Part shown: piece by piece, positions 1-12,648 of the stretch
Position numbering within the stretch: the stretch's first letter is position 1
Layout of the letters: each line of letters begins with the position of its first letter
Program-made: the position numbers and the translations under genes
The notes under the pieces: generated by a model
The model's input: the letters and a program-made list of their open reading frames with translations, nothing else
Database searches by the model: none
Told to the model about the DNA's origin: nothing
Source of the DNA: Pseudofabraea citricarpa
Taxonomy: Eukaryota > Ascomycota > Leotiomycetes > Helotiales > Dermateaceae
Direction of reading: 5' to 3'
Assembly: GCA_029641185.1 (NCBI GenBank)
Contig: JAPWGK010000032.1
Location: forward strand, 186,001-250,000
Length of the DNA: 64,000 bases

Positions 1-828
1 GGTCTCGTAGTTTAGGAGATGTGGTTGGGAGCGAAGCGGTTTCGAAGCCTAGATATTAATATCAGATTAGTAAGTTGGTTCAAGACAAAAAGTAAAACAA
101 AAAAATCCACATACACTCCAGAATCCTCTTCCGAATTTTCCTAGCATCAACCACATCCTTCAAGAACAAGGCATTTTCTCTAACGCCCTTGGTCCCAAAA
201 GTCTGACTATAACAACCGACGGCCACGACCAACTTATCATACTTGAGATCAAACACCTGGCCCTTCTTCCTCTGGACGCCATCGATCTTGGGATCCGTCA
301 GGCTATGAGCGACGCCCTCGACCCACGGTGAGCTCTTGGCCTTGTGGATGGCATTCTCCTCGATCTTGACCGTCTTGGTCGCGAAGCTCACGTCGTCGGC
401 CCAGCCCTGGAAGTACTCGACGCCCGTCCCACGTGCGCGGACGGATTCCAGCGTGTTGCGGAACTCCAGAGTCCCGACGGCGGTGGATGCCAGCAGCGGC
501 GTGAAGACGAAATACGAGCGTGGCGAGACGACGACCGTTTGGAACTTCTTCTTGTCGAGCTGCCGGGAGAGCACGAAGCCTGACCAGCCGGAGCCGAGGA
601 TGACGACCCTCTCTCGATCTGTGCGTGTCTTAGCACTTTCTTCTTCTTTTTCTTTTGGGGATTATAACAGAGATTATTTCATTTACCTCCTTTGCTTGCG
701 TCTAGCTCTTGCGTTGAGAGTTTCCGAATCTGTTGAAGAAGGGCCCTGGTGTTGACGTTGCCGTTGCCGTTGACGTTGCTTGTGATAGGCCGGCAAGTCC
801 GGGTAGCTCTTGTGCAGAGAGACATCAT
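1..828 (-). CDS. Type II (alternative) mitochondrial NADH dehydrogenase, 5' part only
   Basis: Non-proton-pumping NADH:ubiquinone oxidoreductase of the mitochondrial inner membrane. The gene runs off the left edge, so only the N-terminal part is visible. My model is complement(join(<1..48,115..618,687..828)). Exon 1 encodes a presequence rich in Arg, Thr and Ser with no acidic residues in its first 40 positions, as expected for mitochondrial import. Exon 2 opens with the FAD-binding Rossmann fold: VVILGSGWSG gives G56-x-G58-x-x-G61. It continues with SPRSYFVFTPLLASTAVGT, a hallmark of fungal alternative NADH dehydrogenases. Both introns are GT-AG (619-686 and 49-114) and keep the frame; the second joins ILEC to FETASLPTTS, which matches the family. 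The start is the first of two adjacent ATGs (828 and 825). Family identification is firm; internal versus external (NDI/NDE) orientation cannot be decided. Confidence 0.85.
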
Positions 829-3479
829 AAGGCTGAGAAGCGAGAGCGGAGGGGAAAGAGATCAAAGAGCCTCCAACAGAGATGCCACCAACACCAAGGT
901 TGAATCAAGATAAATGAGTCGGTGTTCTTGTCGTTGTTCCACTTGGACGAGCGAGAATGAATGAAGGTGCTGCTTCGGATTTGTTGTTGAGTTGAAGGAG
1001 AGTTGAGTCAACAGCGAGGAGCTTAAAGACGGAGCCGCAGTCGCTGGCACAGGCACAAGCACATCCTACCGAGATCTCCCGGAAAGGGGAAGTTCCCAAC
1101 CCCATGACCTCACATGCCAAACTCAGAGAGAAACCAAATAGCATTCACGTCTTGTGAAAGAGAAAATGTTGGATTCCGAGTATAGCGCTCTTGACATGCT
1201 TCAATCCTCTTCTCTATCGTGCTCTTCCCGAGGCTTCATGAGCGTTGGAAAAAGAGTAACATGTGCGCTCAAGAGGTGCTGATAGATTTGCTGACACAGA
1301 AGTTCGGAGAAGATAGGGAAAGAAAGAGATTGGGAGGAAATTGAGATAAGAGATATTTGGCCATTTTTGTCTACAGCATTCAGCTCGATTGCTATGTCCT
1401 TTATGTACCTTCACAACAGGTTGGTCGTGTTTTGGAGACTTTTTGGTTGTGGTTTTTGGAGATCTGTTACTTTGCTCTTGAAGATGGGATTCGCCCACGT
1501 ATGGGATATTTCCGGATTTCACGTGACAATGTGAAGTTGTGAGATTGAGGATAAACAAGAATCAATCCGAAAGTACTTGTATCTTTCCAGGATCACGAGC
1601 TGATCAAAAAACCCAATAGCTAAAGTACCTACAAACCCCAACGTACTCAATACTTATCATGTGATGCAGCTGTGGAAAATTCGGTCTTACTTTTTTGCTA
1701 TTCCGAGGTTGAATATGACCTCATCCACCACATGTCTATCACTACAAACGATGCAGTACCTGAATCCAGATTCAGGCGTCACAAGAAAGCCCTCAACATC
1801 GACTTCTTGAGAAACCAGTGATTTAGTATAGGTGCCCAATTCCAGTCGGTGTCGACTTGGCACTAGTCTGGCCGTCCACGTCAGTAAGACACGTACAGCA
1901 TAGCATAGCTCAGCTCAAGTGCATCTCATCTTCCCTTACCGCTCGTCCGCGCCCCGAACAAATAAACAAGCAAACCAACCAAACAAACAAACAAGCCAAT
2001 CCCGAATCTCCAAAGCCAACATGGCCAATTCTCCGAGGGGATCTCCAGATCTCCGGAGAGTCCAGAGTCCAGACCAATATACCCTGCAGCAATCGCCGCT
2101 ACATCGCAGAAATCACTACCGTCGTCCGCAGATGCCGAGCCCAGCATATTTTCTTCTTTCCTTTTGTCAGAAAGACCACAAAAAAGAAAAACAAGGAACA
2201 GAGACCAAGAGAAGGTCCGACCCGTGGGGAACAAAAAGGGAGCAGTGGCGGCCCAGCGGGAGATTCGCCTTTAACCTCATGCCACCTAGCGAGCGGAAGT
2301 GAAGAGCATTACCTAGCATGCCATACCATGCCAATAAGCATCACCGGAGTATCTCAGCTGGGCCGGGTTCCAGCAGACAGAAATGTGCATGTCAGCAAGA
2401 ACCAGCCAAAAAAACTGCCGGGATCCGCTCGTCCTAGTCTTCTGAAGAACGTACGGTATGAGCGTTGGTCGTCGGGTTTTGAAGTGTCAGGTCGGTTCTG
2501 TTCTCCATTGGTGCTAGCTTGGTTTCGGGCCGATGGAAAACACCCATCGCATTCTCCGTACGTGCTATGTTCTCTCTCATCCCTCCCTCCCGTTTAAGCG
2601 ATGAGACGACGGCTGTGGTTTGGGACAGAACGACATGTCATGTCATATCAGCGAGTGCCGGCACTACTGTGGTCGTGAGACAGCTGACAGCTACATTAGT
2701 TTCGAGCCCTTGGTTTTATTTTTGAGTTTTTTTCCTGGCGGCGAGATGGATAATGTAGGGGTGAGATTCATTTGATGGAGCTAGTAAGTAATGCCGTTGA
2801 AGAAGAAGAAGTGGCACGCCCTCCTAGCTCCCTGGCTCGCTCACTCGCCTTTCTCCGGTAGGGTACGGTAGATAGATGGTCAAATTCTCTGACAAGCACA
2901 GCTGCATGACATTCTTGGCGGAAATTACGGGCCAAGGAAATATGACTGAGTACCTTGCATACATCTATACATGGATTGCCTGCGGTATTCAGCTCCAGCA
3001 CGACCAAGCCCATGTCCATGTCCTCCTCGTAGTTGTTGCCCTCGGCCTCGCTGTTACCTCCGCACATATAACCATTGGGTGCTGGGGAAAGACATAGCTC
3101 CGTGCGGTACGAAACCAGCTGAAGCGAGCCGCAAACATGAGCTTCACTGCTCCATACGCTACGCTACACTTGATTGAGTAAAGGGATAGAGAAGGTAGAA
3201 TCAAGGGAGGAGAAAGAATCTCCTTCTTGCGGAATCTCTCTATTTCGCATCAAGTATTCTATTCTTTCCTTCTGCTCGTTAGTCACCTACCTCCCCGCCG
3301 GCCTTCCATTCCGCTCGAGTACGAGACGTTGATCCACTCACTGAATGTCGGTGCGGAGGAAAGTTTACCCCCATCTATCATATCATGCGTGGATGGGTAT
3401 GTACCGTGTTGAATACCCCATGTATATGATGTGATACATCACATTCAGATCGAGTCTGGTCAATGATCATGTGGATATC

Positions 3480-3502
3480 TGATCTGATCTGATCTGATCT
3501 GA
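3480..3502. repeat. GATCT pentanucleotide microsatellite
   Basis: Four and a half uninterrupted copies of the pentamer GATCT, seen directly in the sequence, in non-coding DNA. Confidence 0.9.
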
Positions 3503-3564
3503 CCAGCATGATGAGAAAAGAGGGGCCGTGAGAGTGGGAGGAGTAGAGTGGTGCAAAAGTATTC

Positions 3565-4110
3565 AGGAGTAAAGCCTCCGTAGATAAAGTTCACACAATG
3601 TGTAACCTGCAATGCGTGCTGTGTGAACAGCAGAAGAAATATACACCAGAGGAGCAAAGCCTCCGTGAGTGCGGAAAGTTCAATAGATAGCACGCTACTG
3701 CTGTACTCGTCGATGGGTATGGTATGGTGAAGTATGCACGACCTCATTTCATGCACAGCAGATGTTGTGACGTGTCAGTATGCGGGGAGAATTACTCGCT
3801 AGAGAGGCTCCTACTGTACTGTGCTGTGCTGTGCTTATCGCGGTACCGGTATAGCAGAGTGTATAAAACCTCATCAAGTGACGTGTCAGTATGCGGAGAG
3901 AAGCATCCGCTAGAGAGTTTTCATTTTTAACACTGTACCGTGCATACGTATGCATACAATAGTAACACCGCATCCACCCATCTACAGCGAAACGAACCGC
4001 CTTTTTGCGGAGGGAATGCCTCCGCTGCGTACACATCAAGGTTTACAACTCCTGTGCTTATTGCTGTATCCGGCAAAGCTGTCCTGTGGGAGGAGCGGGT
4101 GAAATCTAGA
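3565..4110. repeat. Cluster of about five degenerate repeats with GGAG...CTCC cores
   Basis: Five related segments begin near 3565, 3651, 3783, 3893 and 4009. Each opens with a short hairpin-like core of the form GGAG(n6-8)CTCCG or a mutated form of it. The third and fourth are preceded by the same string, TGACGTGTCAGTATGCGG. Units are about 86 to 130 bp. The copies have diverged by many point changes and indels, so this looks like an old tandem array. No coding capacity is seen in it. Confidence 0.6.
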
Positions 4111-4924
4111 GTTCGATTCTTCAGTGGCTCGATACGTGCATAAATGTACCTATGTGTGTATGTGTGTAAACACAGCAAGAATTCAATCGTGCCAAGGAAG
4201 GAAGAAGGAAGGGAGGGAGGAAAGGAGGATGGAAGAATGCTAAGAGATCCACGAGAGTCTCGAACCAAGCCATGCATGACTTATAGATACATCGATAGTG
4301 GGGGGCTATTATCTACCGTCTCCTCGAAGCTTGTTTGTCACCGAATGCTTGTTGTTTACTTTCGAGAATCTGACAGTGATTAGTAATATTGCCCTCTCCA
4401 TGTATGTGCGAATGAAAACAAGAGAACTGAACTGTCGAATAGAAAAATGATGAGAGAACTGCAAGAATTCAGATTGAGGTAACGACTGGCGAATATCATC
4501 CAAGAGGCTGTAAGATTAAAGATAAAGATAAAGAAAAAGAAAAAGAAAATAACACACATCATCCCCTCAGAGAACAATCATCGCCTGGAATTGGGTGGTT
4601 TGCTGTTGAGTTAGAAGTATGGTAGCTGAATTGTACTCGTCGCTTAACGAAGAATCGTAAGCCAGCTACTGGTTTAGATTCTTTACAAAATAAATCTGGG
4701 TAGATCTCAGACCCAACCAAATCAAGAGCGTATCCAGAACAGAAGGGGCAGATTATGACTTTTGGCTTCGCAGAGTTGCCGATTCGTTATAGATCATGTC
4801 AAAGGTACCCTGGGGTCAAGAAATATACAGACACAATGAAGTGCTGAAATGTATTGATATCTCATCAAAACGCTTTATCACGAAAATGTAACAGCTGGTG
4901 TTTCGCCCTTCTCCTCTTGCCATC

Positions 4925-6452
4925 TTAGTCTGACCATGGGTCATAATTACTTGGGTACCCCAAATCCTCTGCAATATCTGACCAGTGCAGTACCTCATCA
5001 CTCTCGTCAGAGTCAAAATCATCACTCTCGTCAGAGTCGAAATCCTCATCTCCAGCTCCGAGAATGAATTGCCTTCTGGCTTTCTCTCTTTTTCTCTCCT
5101 CGAGCAACCTGCGCTCTTCCTGTTTCTTTTCCTCTTCTGCCTTCTTGATACTCGCCCAATCTCGGAATTCTTGCTGGTGATGCATACACCACAAGACAAC
5201 TTCCCTAGTGGCCAATACATCCTCCAAGCAATCATGTATCTTCCCCTTATTATCCCGAAGTGTGATACCGAGGAAGTCCTGGCAGAGCATCTGCAGACCC
5301 CACTGACGAGAAGGTATATCGACCAAATTGCGCGCCAGGATTGCCGAATCCACAACACGGCCATGTATCATCCTAAGAACATCCAGATCGTGCTGCAGAG
5401 CATGACCGACAAGGATGGTGCGGTCGTCGATAAGTTTCCACAACTCTTCGCGCGCTTGCTTCCACCCAGACAGTGCGACGCCTTGGGAAACAGCAATTTG
5501 CATGGCGGACTTCGACACGCCGTGGATGCCAGTACGCCAGCTGATGACTTTTTCTGTCGGAGATACAAGCCGGTTGAGGAGGACGGCCCCGGTAAAGTAG
5601 TCGGCTGCGCACACGAGGATTACTTCATTCCTCCCACCTACCACGCCGGCCATCTCGCAGTCCAACGTCACAGCCCGGAATTTTCTCTGGCTCCCGTGAG
5701 AGAAGGATGGTGTAGAGGCATAGCTGAGATATAGAGCGGTAAGCTTTCTGTCTTTTCTCGTGAACTTGTGGCTCGGTAAAGACATGCACCCGCTGCCCTT
5801 TCCATCACAGCAGGAAAGCCTCTTGTTTTGTCCGCGGGGGTAATTCTAAGAGCACGAAAACATGAGAACTTGGGTCGGATCTTGTAAAGGTTCACATACC
5901 ATATTGTATTTCTTTCCGGGATGGAAGCGACAAGTGGGCTTGGCTCTCTTCTGCATGTCGTTTTGTAACCCTGGCTCAAGTTAGACAATGCAGCTTGGAG
6001 TCGAAATGAGGTGTCAGCTTGCCATTGCAATTTTCACATCTTCTTATATTGGCAAGGTCTGCTGTGGTATATGGATGAAGAAGGTACTTATTCCTCAGAA
6101 GGTCCTCAGGCGAGTGACAATGCGTCGAGAGTAGCTCGAGTTCTGTCGGCAGCTGAGAAGCTGCAGCTGTTGACCAGTTGAAGCTCTTATCTGGAGAATC
6201 ACTAGAACCGCCATTGCTAGCGACAGATAGTATGGTGGAGCTTGAAGCAATGTCATGTGGTTGGGATTTGGGCTGGGGCTGAGGCTGAGGTGGAAATTTC
6301 TTAGTGCGTCGTAATGGAGTTTTTGTGGCTTGAACCTGGGCTGGTTTCGTAATAGGTTTCTTCCTGTGTGATAAAGATGCCTTGAGATGCTGATCAAGAG
6401 CGTCCTGGTCCAAAAACGGCCTTTGGCATGGGGAGCAGTAATAGCGCATCAT
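4925..6452 (-). CDS. REX3/REX4-type RNA 3'-5' exonuclease (DEDDh) with N-terminal zinc finger
   Basis: Exonuclease of the REX family, which trims rRNA/snRNA precursors; likely nuclear. Model: complement(join(4925..5845,5900..5970,6023..6452)), 473 aa. Residues 4-29 form a C2H2 finger (YYCSPCQRPF...H...H). Residues about 130-187 hold a second Cys/His-rich block (CENCNG, CRFHPGKKY, LSCCDGKGSGC) typical of fungal REX3/4 proteins. The catalytic domain carries D229 and E231 (TLDCEM), D320 (GHALQHDLDVL), H371 and D376 (HDCLEDV), so all five DEDDh residues are present. A charged helix and an Asp/Ser-rich tail follow. Intron 5846-5899 is GT-AG. Intron 5971-6022 starts with GC and is needed to keep the frame and join the zinc-binding block. 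The start is the first of two ATGs just before the finger; an upstream in-frame extension to 6728 looks non-coding. Confidence 0.88.
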
Positions 6453-8600
6453 GAAGCTGGCGAAGTTGTAGAGAATATATCGACTAGCCTTGACACTAAA
6501 CGAGGCATTGAGGGAGACTCCGAGATGGATATATAAGAGAATATTGAATTCAGATATGCTGCGCCGCAGGCGTTCTTTTACTTGAGTTGATTGGCAACAA
6601 GTAAAGTCCTCGTCCCGATTAGGCAGAGTGCAGCAAGTTTTCAAATAGGCTGATAAGAAAGTCGTATACTTCATGCAAGTAACCGCCTGAATGAAGTTGG
6701 CACAGCATAAATCTTCCAAGTAGGTCAACTCGCATTATGCAGCCTCGCGTGCTATCAGCGTTGATTTGTGCAACTCAGTCGGACCAACAATGTTGGATGG
6801 CAACGATACCTGGCGAGGCAGTGCATCGCCAGTGATGTGGAGACACGTTGGAACGGCCTCAGTTTGAGGACCTTTCAAAGTTGTCGGAATCAGTCGATAT
6901 TTACGAGATGTAAGTGTGAGGGGTGTGCTTCGCTCCTAACAATATTTTCTTCTCGCTCTTGTTGCTTTGGCCTTCTTACCGAAGGAATTCTTTGCGATAC
7001 ATTGATTTAGGGAAAAAATATTATTAACTCCGGCGATGGTAAATCAGCACCATCACCTAGAATAACTTTTGGTGTTGCTAATATTCAAACTGATTTTCTG
7101 AATCAGCGTGAATAAAATCCTTCCATCTCATATTCAGCGTATAACCTCTTGTAGAACCAACTACTCTTTCTTCTTAAACAGGATGCGACTCCTACGAAAG
7201 CCTTTCTCTCTTGAGAATTATCGACTCCCCTCAAGGCTTTCTTGGGATAGAGCAGTTTCGCTCACTTTCGCACATCTCTTTAGCTTTTGAAAACAGCTGC
7301 GTGATGGGCGTCACGATTTGATCTTCTCTCTCTGTATTCTTATTCCTATTGAGAAGATTAAAGGATCAAGAAATGGTTGCTATTTTAGGTACCTACCTAC
7401 CTGCCAAATAAGCAGTTTGAATCGCGGTTACTTTCTCAACAAGTCATTCCTTGGCAAGGTTTTCGTCGCTTGATTTATTTACCATTTCTTATGGTTTGGG
7501 ATGCACCCAAAGCTTATCGGATTATTTCTGAGCACCAAAGATGCTTTCGTAATCGACAGTTTATCACTTGATTCAACATCTCTATGAACTTCCACTTCTT
7601 GGGTTTCTAGAAGCTCTGATTGCTTCGTTCATAACATTTGATCTCATGCTATCTAGACTTAGATCTTGCTCAACCAGTTGAGATATGAACGAAGCTGTAT
7701 ATTTGGAGTATTAGTAAGACCAACATCACTAATCAGTTTGTGTGAGGCCAGATGATTTCTATAGATGGAGGTATCTTGCTCGGTGAGCTGCCACTAGAAA
7801 TCCCGCTATTGCAAGTGGTTGACTTTCTCATGAGGCTCCATGCATTTGTTGATTTTCTGCTATTTCTTATAAATTGCAGCTGAAAACTTTCAAATTTTGG
7901 TACCAGGGTCAGAAGAAGATTGCCTCAGAGATATCGACTAAAAAGGTTCTCAGGATCTCTAGAACAACATAAAGTCATCAAATATCCCAAAAGTGGCAAT
8001 AATATGCTTCAGGGCATTTTTTATACCATCGAATAACGAATAGGTATCTTTGCTGATCCTCCAGGTTTCCAACAATTGTTGTTATCCCGGCGATGATGAA
8101 AGTCGGGTTAGGCATGCTCCTGGAACAAGGCTTCCACAATCCATATTGACTTCAGTATGGCAGAGAATTTTAAAGGCTTGCCATCTAAGTGGCGGCCGAG
8201 TAATCGTAACAGAATATCATAACAACACGGAGAACAAAGTGATAATACATGACAAGAAGTTGAACACTTGCTATGCCAGCCTTGCTAGCGTCAAATCTAA
8301 CCGCTACGGAAAGTTGAGTGGAAGACTTGTTTGTTGACAAGAAACATGGCACAGCAAGTGAGGCTGTAAGGTCGAAATTTTAAAATATGGTACATATGTA
8401 TGTTCACATTAGATTTTTGATAGGTTGAGAGACTCATTACATGAGGAGAGGTAGTGTGGTCTGTGGTCTATGGTCTAAAGTACTTTCGTACCTTGCTCGG
8501 ATCGGATAAACCTTCCCCCACACGTTATCGCAATCTCTATCAGGCGAATCTCTTCAAGCAAAAAATAAATTTTGGTTGCACGGCAGCTCCAAACTCAACA
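6453..8600. other. AT-rich intergenic region between divergent genes
   Basis: About 2.1 kb between the divergently transcribed exonuclease and Utp4-like genes, so promoters are expected at both ends. The middle (about 7000-8300) is AT-rich. The short open frames here have no recognisable motif. I see no RNA gene or transposon in it. Confidence 0.6.
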
Positions 8601-11405
8601 ATGGATATCCACCGCTGTCGATTTGTGCCTTACCCGCCGTCCACGATCAATTCGCTTGCATTCTCTCACTCACATCTCTCAAAATCGCAAAAGGCAGCTT
8701 CCCCGCGACTCGCAGTCGGACGCGCAAATGGTGATATCGAAGTTTGGAACCCGTTAAAAGGTGCATGGCTACAAGAGACAGTAATACACGGAGGTCAAGA
8801 TCGGAGCATAGATGGATTGGTATGGATACAGGATCCAAACGAGGATAATTCAGAAGGAAGAACGATCATCGGAAAGTCTAGACTATTCAGCATCGGGTAT
8901 ACCACGACAGTGACAGAATGGGATCTCGAAAACGGTCGACCTCTGCGCCAGACCAGCGGAAACCATGGTGAAATATGGTGTCTTGCTGCTCAACCTGCAC
9001 TTGCGCCCAACGAAAAGGATGCTACAGGATGGGAGGGACAATATCTGGTAACGGGATGTACCGACGGAGCGTTGGTGTTGTACTCGACAGCGGACGATGA
9101 TCTTCAGCTTAAAAGAGTCCTTGTCAGACCATCGTCAAAAAAAGCAAAAATTATCAGCGTAACCTTTCAAGACAGGAATTTTGTCGTTGCGGGTTGCACA
9201 GATAGTACGATAAGAGTGTATGATATTCGAACCGGTACAATGGTGAGAAGTATGTCATTGGGGGCGGGGCCATCTGGGGGACCGAAGGAAATCATCGTCT
9301 GGGCTGTGAAGGTTCTCGCGAGTGGGAACATCGTTTCAGGTGACTCGACTGGAGAACTTCGAATTTGGTCAGGAAAGACATATTCTTTGACACAGAGGAT
9401 TAAGAGCCATCGGCAGGATATCTTGAGTCTGGCTACGAGTCATGATGGAAAGACAATTTTTAGTGGTGGTATGGATCGAAGAACTGTTGTTTACAAGCAA
9501 GTTGGTGGTGCAAAATCTCGATGGGCTGAAGTTGGACACAGAAGATATCATGATCATGATGTCAAGACAATGGCGACTTTAGAGACCAAAGGAATGAGTG
9601 TGGTGGTTTCTGGAGGTATGTAATTTGCCCTGATCTCATATTGCATACTAACAATCACAGGTCCTGATGCTTCACCGATGGTTTTACCTATTCAGCAATT
9701 CGGAATGGAAAATCAACGAGCCCTTCCTTATCTTTCGCAAGAACCAGCACTAAAAAGTTCGTCAAAGAAACGGCTTATGATGAGTTGGTGGGATCGAGAG
9801 GTCAATATTTGGCGACTAACCAAACCAAAATCTACCGACGCCGCTGAGCAAGATGACGAACCGACAGCGCAAAATCGAAAGTTAATATCAAAGATATTAA
9901 TCAAAGGAGAGGCGAATATATCATCAGCAGCTTTAAGTGGCGATGGAAATCTTCTTGCAGTTGCTACCGCAGAAGAGATCAAGATGTTTCAACTTCGACC
10001 ACGCAAGTCAGAAGACGGTGAAGGCCTTAGGGTTGCAAAGGTCACCTTGCCCCGTGCATTTTCATCAGGTGCACGACTAGTAGAGTTTTCTGGTGATGGA
10101 AAATGGCTCTGCATAGTGCGTGATGATAGCCGGGTTGTCGTGGCGAGGATAGTAAGCGATGGCAAAGGAACCGCGTCATCTATACGAGTTCTGGCGAGCA
10201 CCAGCCGTCTCGAACGAATAAACCGACAGATTGAGAAGCATATTCTTCTGGGAGGTCTTGGCTCCTATGAAAGAAGCATTACTCGTGTGACATTCTCCTC
10301 AGATAGCCGGATCTTGGCTGTGAGTGATCTGGCTGGGTACGTCGATACGTGGGTTCTTTCAGGCAACGAAGACACGACTGAATCGCTACCGGAGGCATCA
10401 TCAGAAGAAGATGACGAGTCCTCTTCAGGTTCCTCGTCCGAGAGTGAAGATGAAGACGAAGAAGAAGATGCCAAGCCAAAACTTGTGTTGGGTCAACATT
10501 GGACACGCAATCCTGCAGCATCTCAACTACCCAAACTTCCATCTACACCAATAATCCTCTCCTTCAGACCATCGACAAAGTCCAGCAATGCAGAACTACC
10601 AAACCCACCCGCCACACGTACCACACCCCATCCCATCTCACATTCTCTCCCACACGGCGAAGACCGACTCGTCGTCGTGACAGCCACGAACAAGATCTAC
10701 GAGTTCTCGGTGCTAAGCGGCTCACTAACACCATGGTCACGCCGCAACGCACCACAATCATTCCCATCCGACTTCCAACAACTTCGTGATCAGGCACGTG
10801 GTTGTATCTGGGACATTTCTCCCTCGGGGGCAAACAAGGAAGAAAGAGAAAGACTCTGGATCTACGGAATCAACTTCCTCTTCATGTTTGATCTCTCCGT
10901 CGACTTCCCGCCTCCTCTCGCCCTCGTCGAATCCGAAGAAGAAGAGCAGCCTGGCCCAGGCAACGCAAAGAAACGTAAACTCAACCCCCCTACCCCAGGT
11001 AGAAAACACACCTCGGGCGCCGGATCCTCTATCCCCTCTCAGCACCTCAACATAGGGCTCACCGCTGAACGCGTCACGCACGAAGACGAAGAATCTGTAT
11101 CCCAGTCATACCCTCTTCTCTCTCACCGTGCCAACTCCGACTCTGACTCCGATTCCGAGTCGGAGTACGCACCCACCTCTACTGCTCTTGCTCTTGCTCT
11201 CAAGCAAAATCCGGAAGCAGACGACGAGGAGAGGAAAGAGAACTGGTGGTTCACCTTCAAGTACCGCCCCATCTTGGGGCTCGTCCAGATCGGAGAATCA
11301 TTAGGCGGAGGACCTGAGGTCGCTCTGGTGGAGAGACCCATCTGGGAAGCTGATCTACCGCCGCGGTACTACGGGGATCAAGAGTGGGTGAAGGAGGATT
11401 ACTAA
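8601..11405 (+). CDS. UTP4: Utp4/Cirhin-like WD40 protein, U3 snoRNP (t-UTP) component
   Basis: Subunit of the t-UTP/UtpA subcomplex of the 90S small-subunit processome in the nucleolus, needed for pre-18S rRNA processing. Model: join(8601..9615,9661..11405), 919 aa. The start MDIHRCRFVPYPPSTINSLAF is typical of Utp4 proteins. Residues about 15-335 hold repeated WD40 blades (NGDIEVWNP, TVTEWDLENG, DSTIRVYDIRTG, TGELRIWSG), with further blades in 350-580. An acidic Ser/Asp/Glu-rich linker lies near residues 590-620, and a second one near 820. The C-terminus (FKYRPILGLVQIG...ALVERPIWE) is the conserved Utp4 ending. Intron 9616-9660 is 45 nt, GT-AG, with a CTAAC branch site. An in-frame ATG at 8454 is less likely because the conserved N-terminus starts at 8601. 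Confidence 0.92.
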
Positions 11406-12648
11406 GGAGGAGGAAAAGGATCTATGCTATTTTTTTTCTTTCCTGTGCATTGTGTCTCAAGTCGTGAGCGGAGGTGAAGGTGCGTGGTAGTTGTTGGTTA
11501 GCTTGCTAGCCCAGGTAGGTACTTATATAAAAATGATGGGAGGAGTGTCATGAAATCGAATCGAATCAAATCAAATCAAATCAAATCAAGTCAAAATCCA
11601 AGATGATGAGTTATTACCTAGTGAGCCCTGACGTTTTATACTTTTCGGTTTTTCTTTTGGTCTTATTCTTTCCGCTCTGAAGTTGTCACCGACCAATGAG
11701 ACGAGAAGGGAGACATACTAAGATTTAGTAGCACAAACCAAACAACAGGTGGAATATACAGTAGGCGAATGAATGGATGAATAGATGAAGTCTCCCAACC
11801 TCGAGGGATTCTGAAAATGAGAAAAAGAGAAAGGAAGAATCACGTGCAAAATCCAGGACAGAATATTGTTTCTTCTTCAAGATCATTTGAATTCATCTCA
11901 TTTCAACTCGTCCCGTCCCATCCACCAACCGTCCATGCCACTATATCTATATACACGATTCCTGGCCGCCGCCTTCCTCATCCCATCCCATCCGATCCAT
12001 CCGATCCCTCCATCACCTCCCCCATTTATCCACCAGCCTTTCCCAGTAGAGAAAAGGGTAGGCGGATTGGTTATATATCCTGAACGCCAGAGATGCAGGA
12101 ACCCAGGTGTCCTCATCCCCCCCAAAAGAAAAATCCCCCGCAGATGCTTCCATGTCTTCTCTCCCATCGAGTAAAAAAAGTAAAATTATGTATAGTTAAA
12201 AGGAAAGCTAAGGAAAGAGAAAAATGCTGCTAAACTGCCCATGTGGCAGAAGGGAAACGCCATCTACGCCCAGTATGGAAAAAAGACAAAGAAATTCGAT
12301 GGCGCAGAAAATGCTGTGATAATAAACAAACGAGTACACTGTGTATCTTGAGCCGAGTGGAAGAACGAACGTCGTCGGTCGGTGATTTTCTTCTTTCAAG
12401 TTGGTATCGAATTAAAAGGATATTTTTTTTCTTTCTCCCTCTCTAAGTATTTCGTAGAAGAATGATGCCTGTAATAAGGCGGCGCGAGTTGCATCGCGGC
12501 TCAGCGACTTCAATCAGTTGACTCGGTGGCTCTCGCTCGCTCAAATAGAGACGGCGTTTTGCGTCGCGGCTTGGTGATACATGAAAAGAGCTGGCTCGAT
12601 TCAGCCTGGTTCGGGGATTGGTGGTTCAGAGAAAAGCCCGAACATCTT
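11406..12648. other. Intergenic region between convergent genes
   Basis: Holds the 3' ends of the converging Utp4-like and PNGase genes. A TCAAA/AATCG pentamer run lies at about 11557-11595. Near 12480-12570 two imperfect copies of a GCGTCGCGGCT-containing string occur. Pyrimidine-rich frames at 11.8-12.2 kb have no motif. No gene supported. Confidence 0.55.
11557..11595. repeat. TCAAA pentanucleotide microsatellite
   Basis: About seven tandem copies of a TCAAA/TCGAA pentamer read directly from the sequence, in the 3' region of the Utp4-like gene. Confidence 0.9.

Larger units (their letters stand above)
829..4924. other. Gene-poor intergenic region
   Basis: No supportable gene. Open frames here (for example plus-strand 1857-2597) are low in conserved motifs and consist of skewed composition. 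The stretch next to 828 should hold the promoter of the NADH dehydrogenase gene and the stretch next to 4924 the 3' end of the exonuclease gene. It contains a short GATCT microsatellite at 3480-3502 and a cluster of degenerate repeats at about 3565-4110, listed separately. Confidence 0.6.

Noticed and set aside
1857..2597. 246-codon plus-strand frame
   Set aside because: Low-complexity, Lys/Gln/Asn-rich in places, overlapping frames in other phases of similar length, and no motif.
4240..4290. Possible tRNA B-box (GGTTCGAGACTC on the minus strand)
   Set aside because: No matching A-box upstream and no cloverleaf could be drawn.
8454..8600. N-terminal extension of the Utp4-like protein from the ATG at 8454
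   Set aside because: The conserved Utp4 N-terminus begins at 8601 in a good start context; the extension has no similarity to the family.
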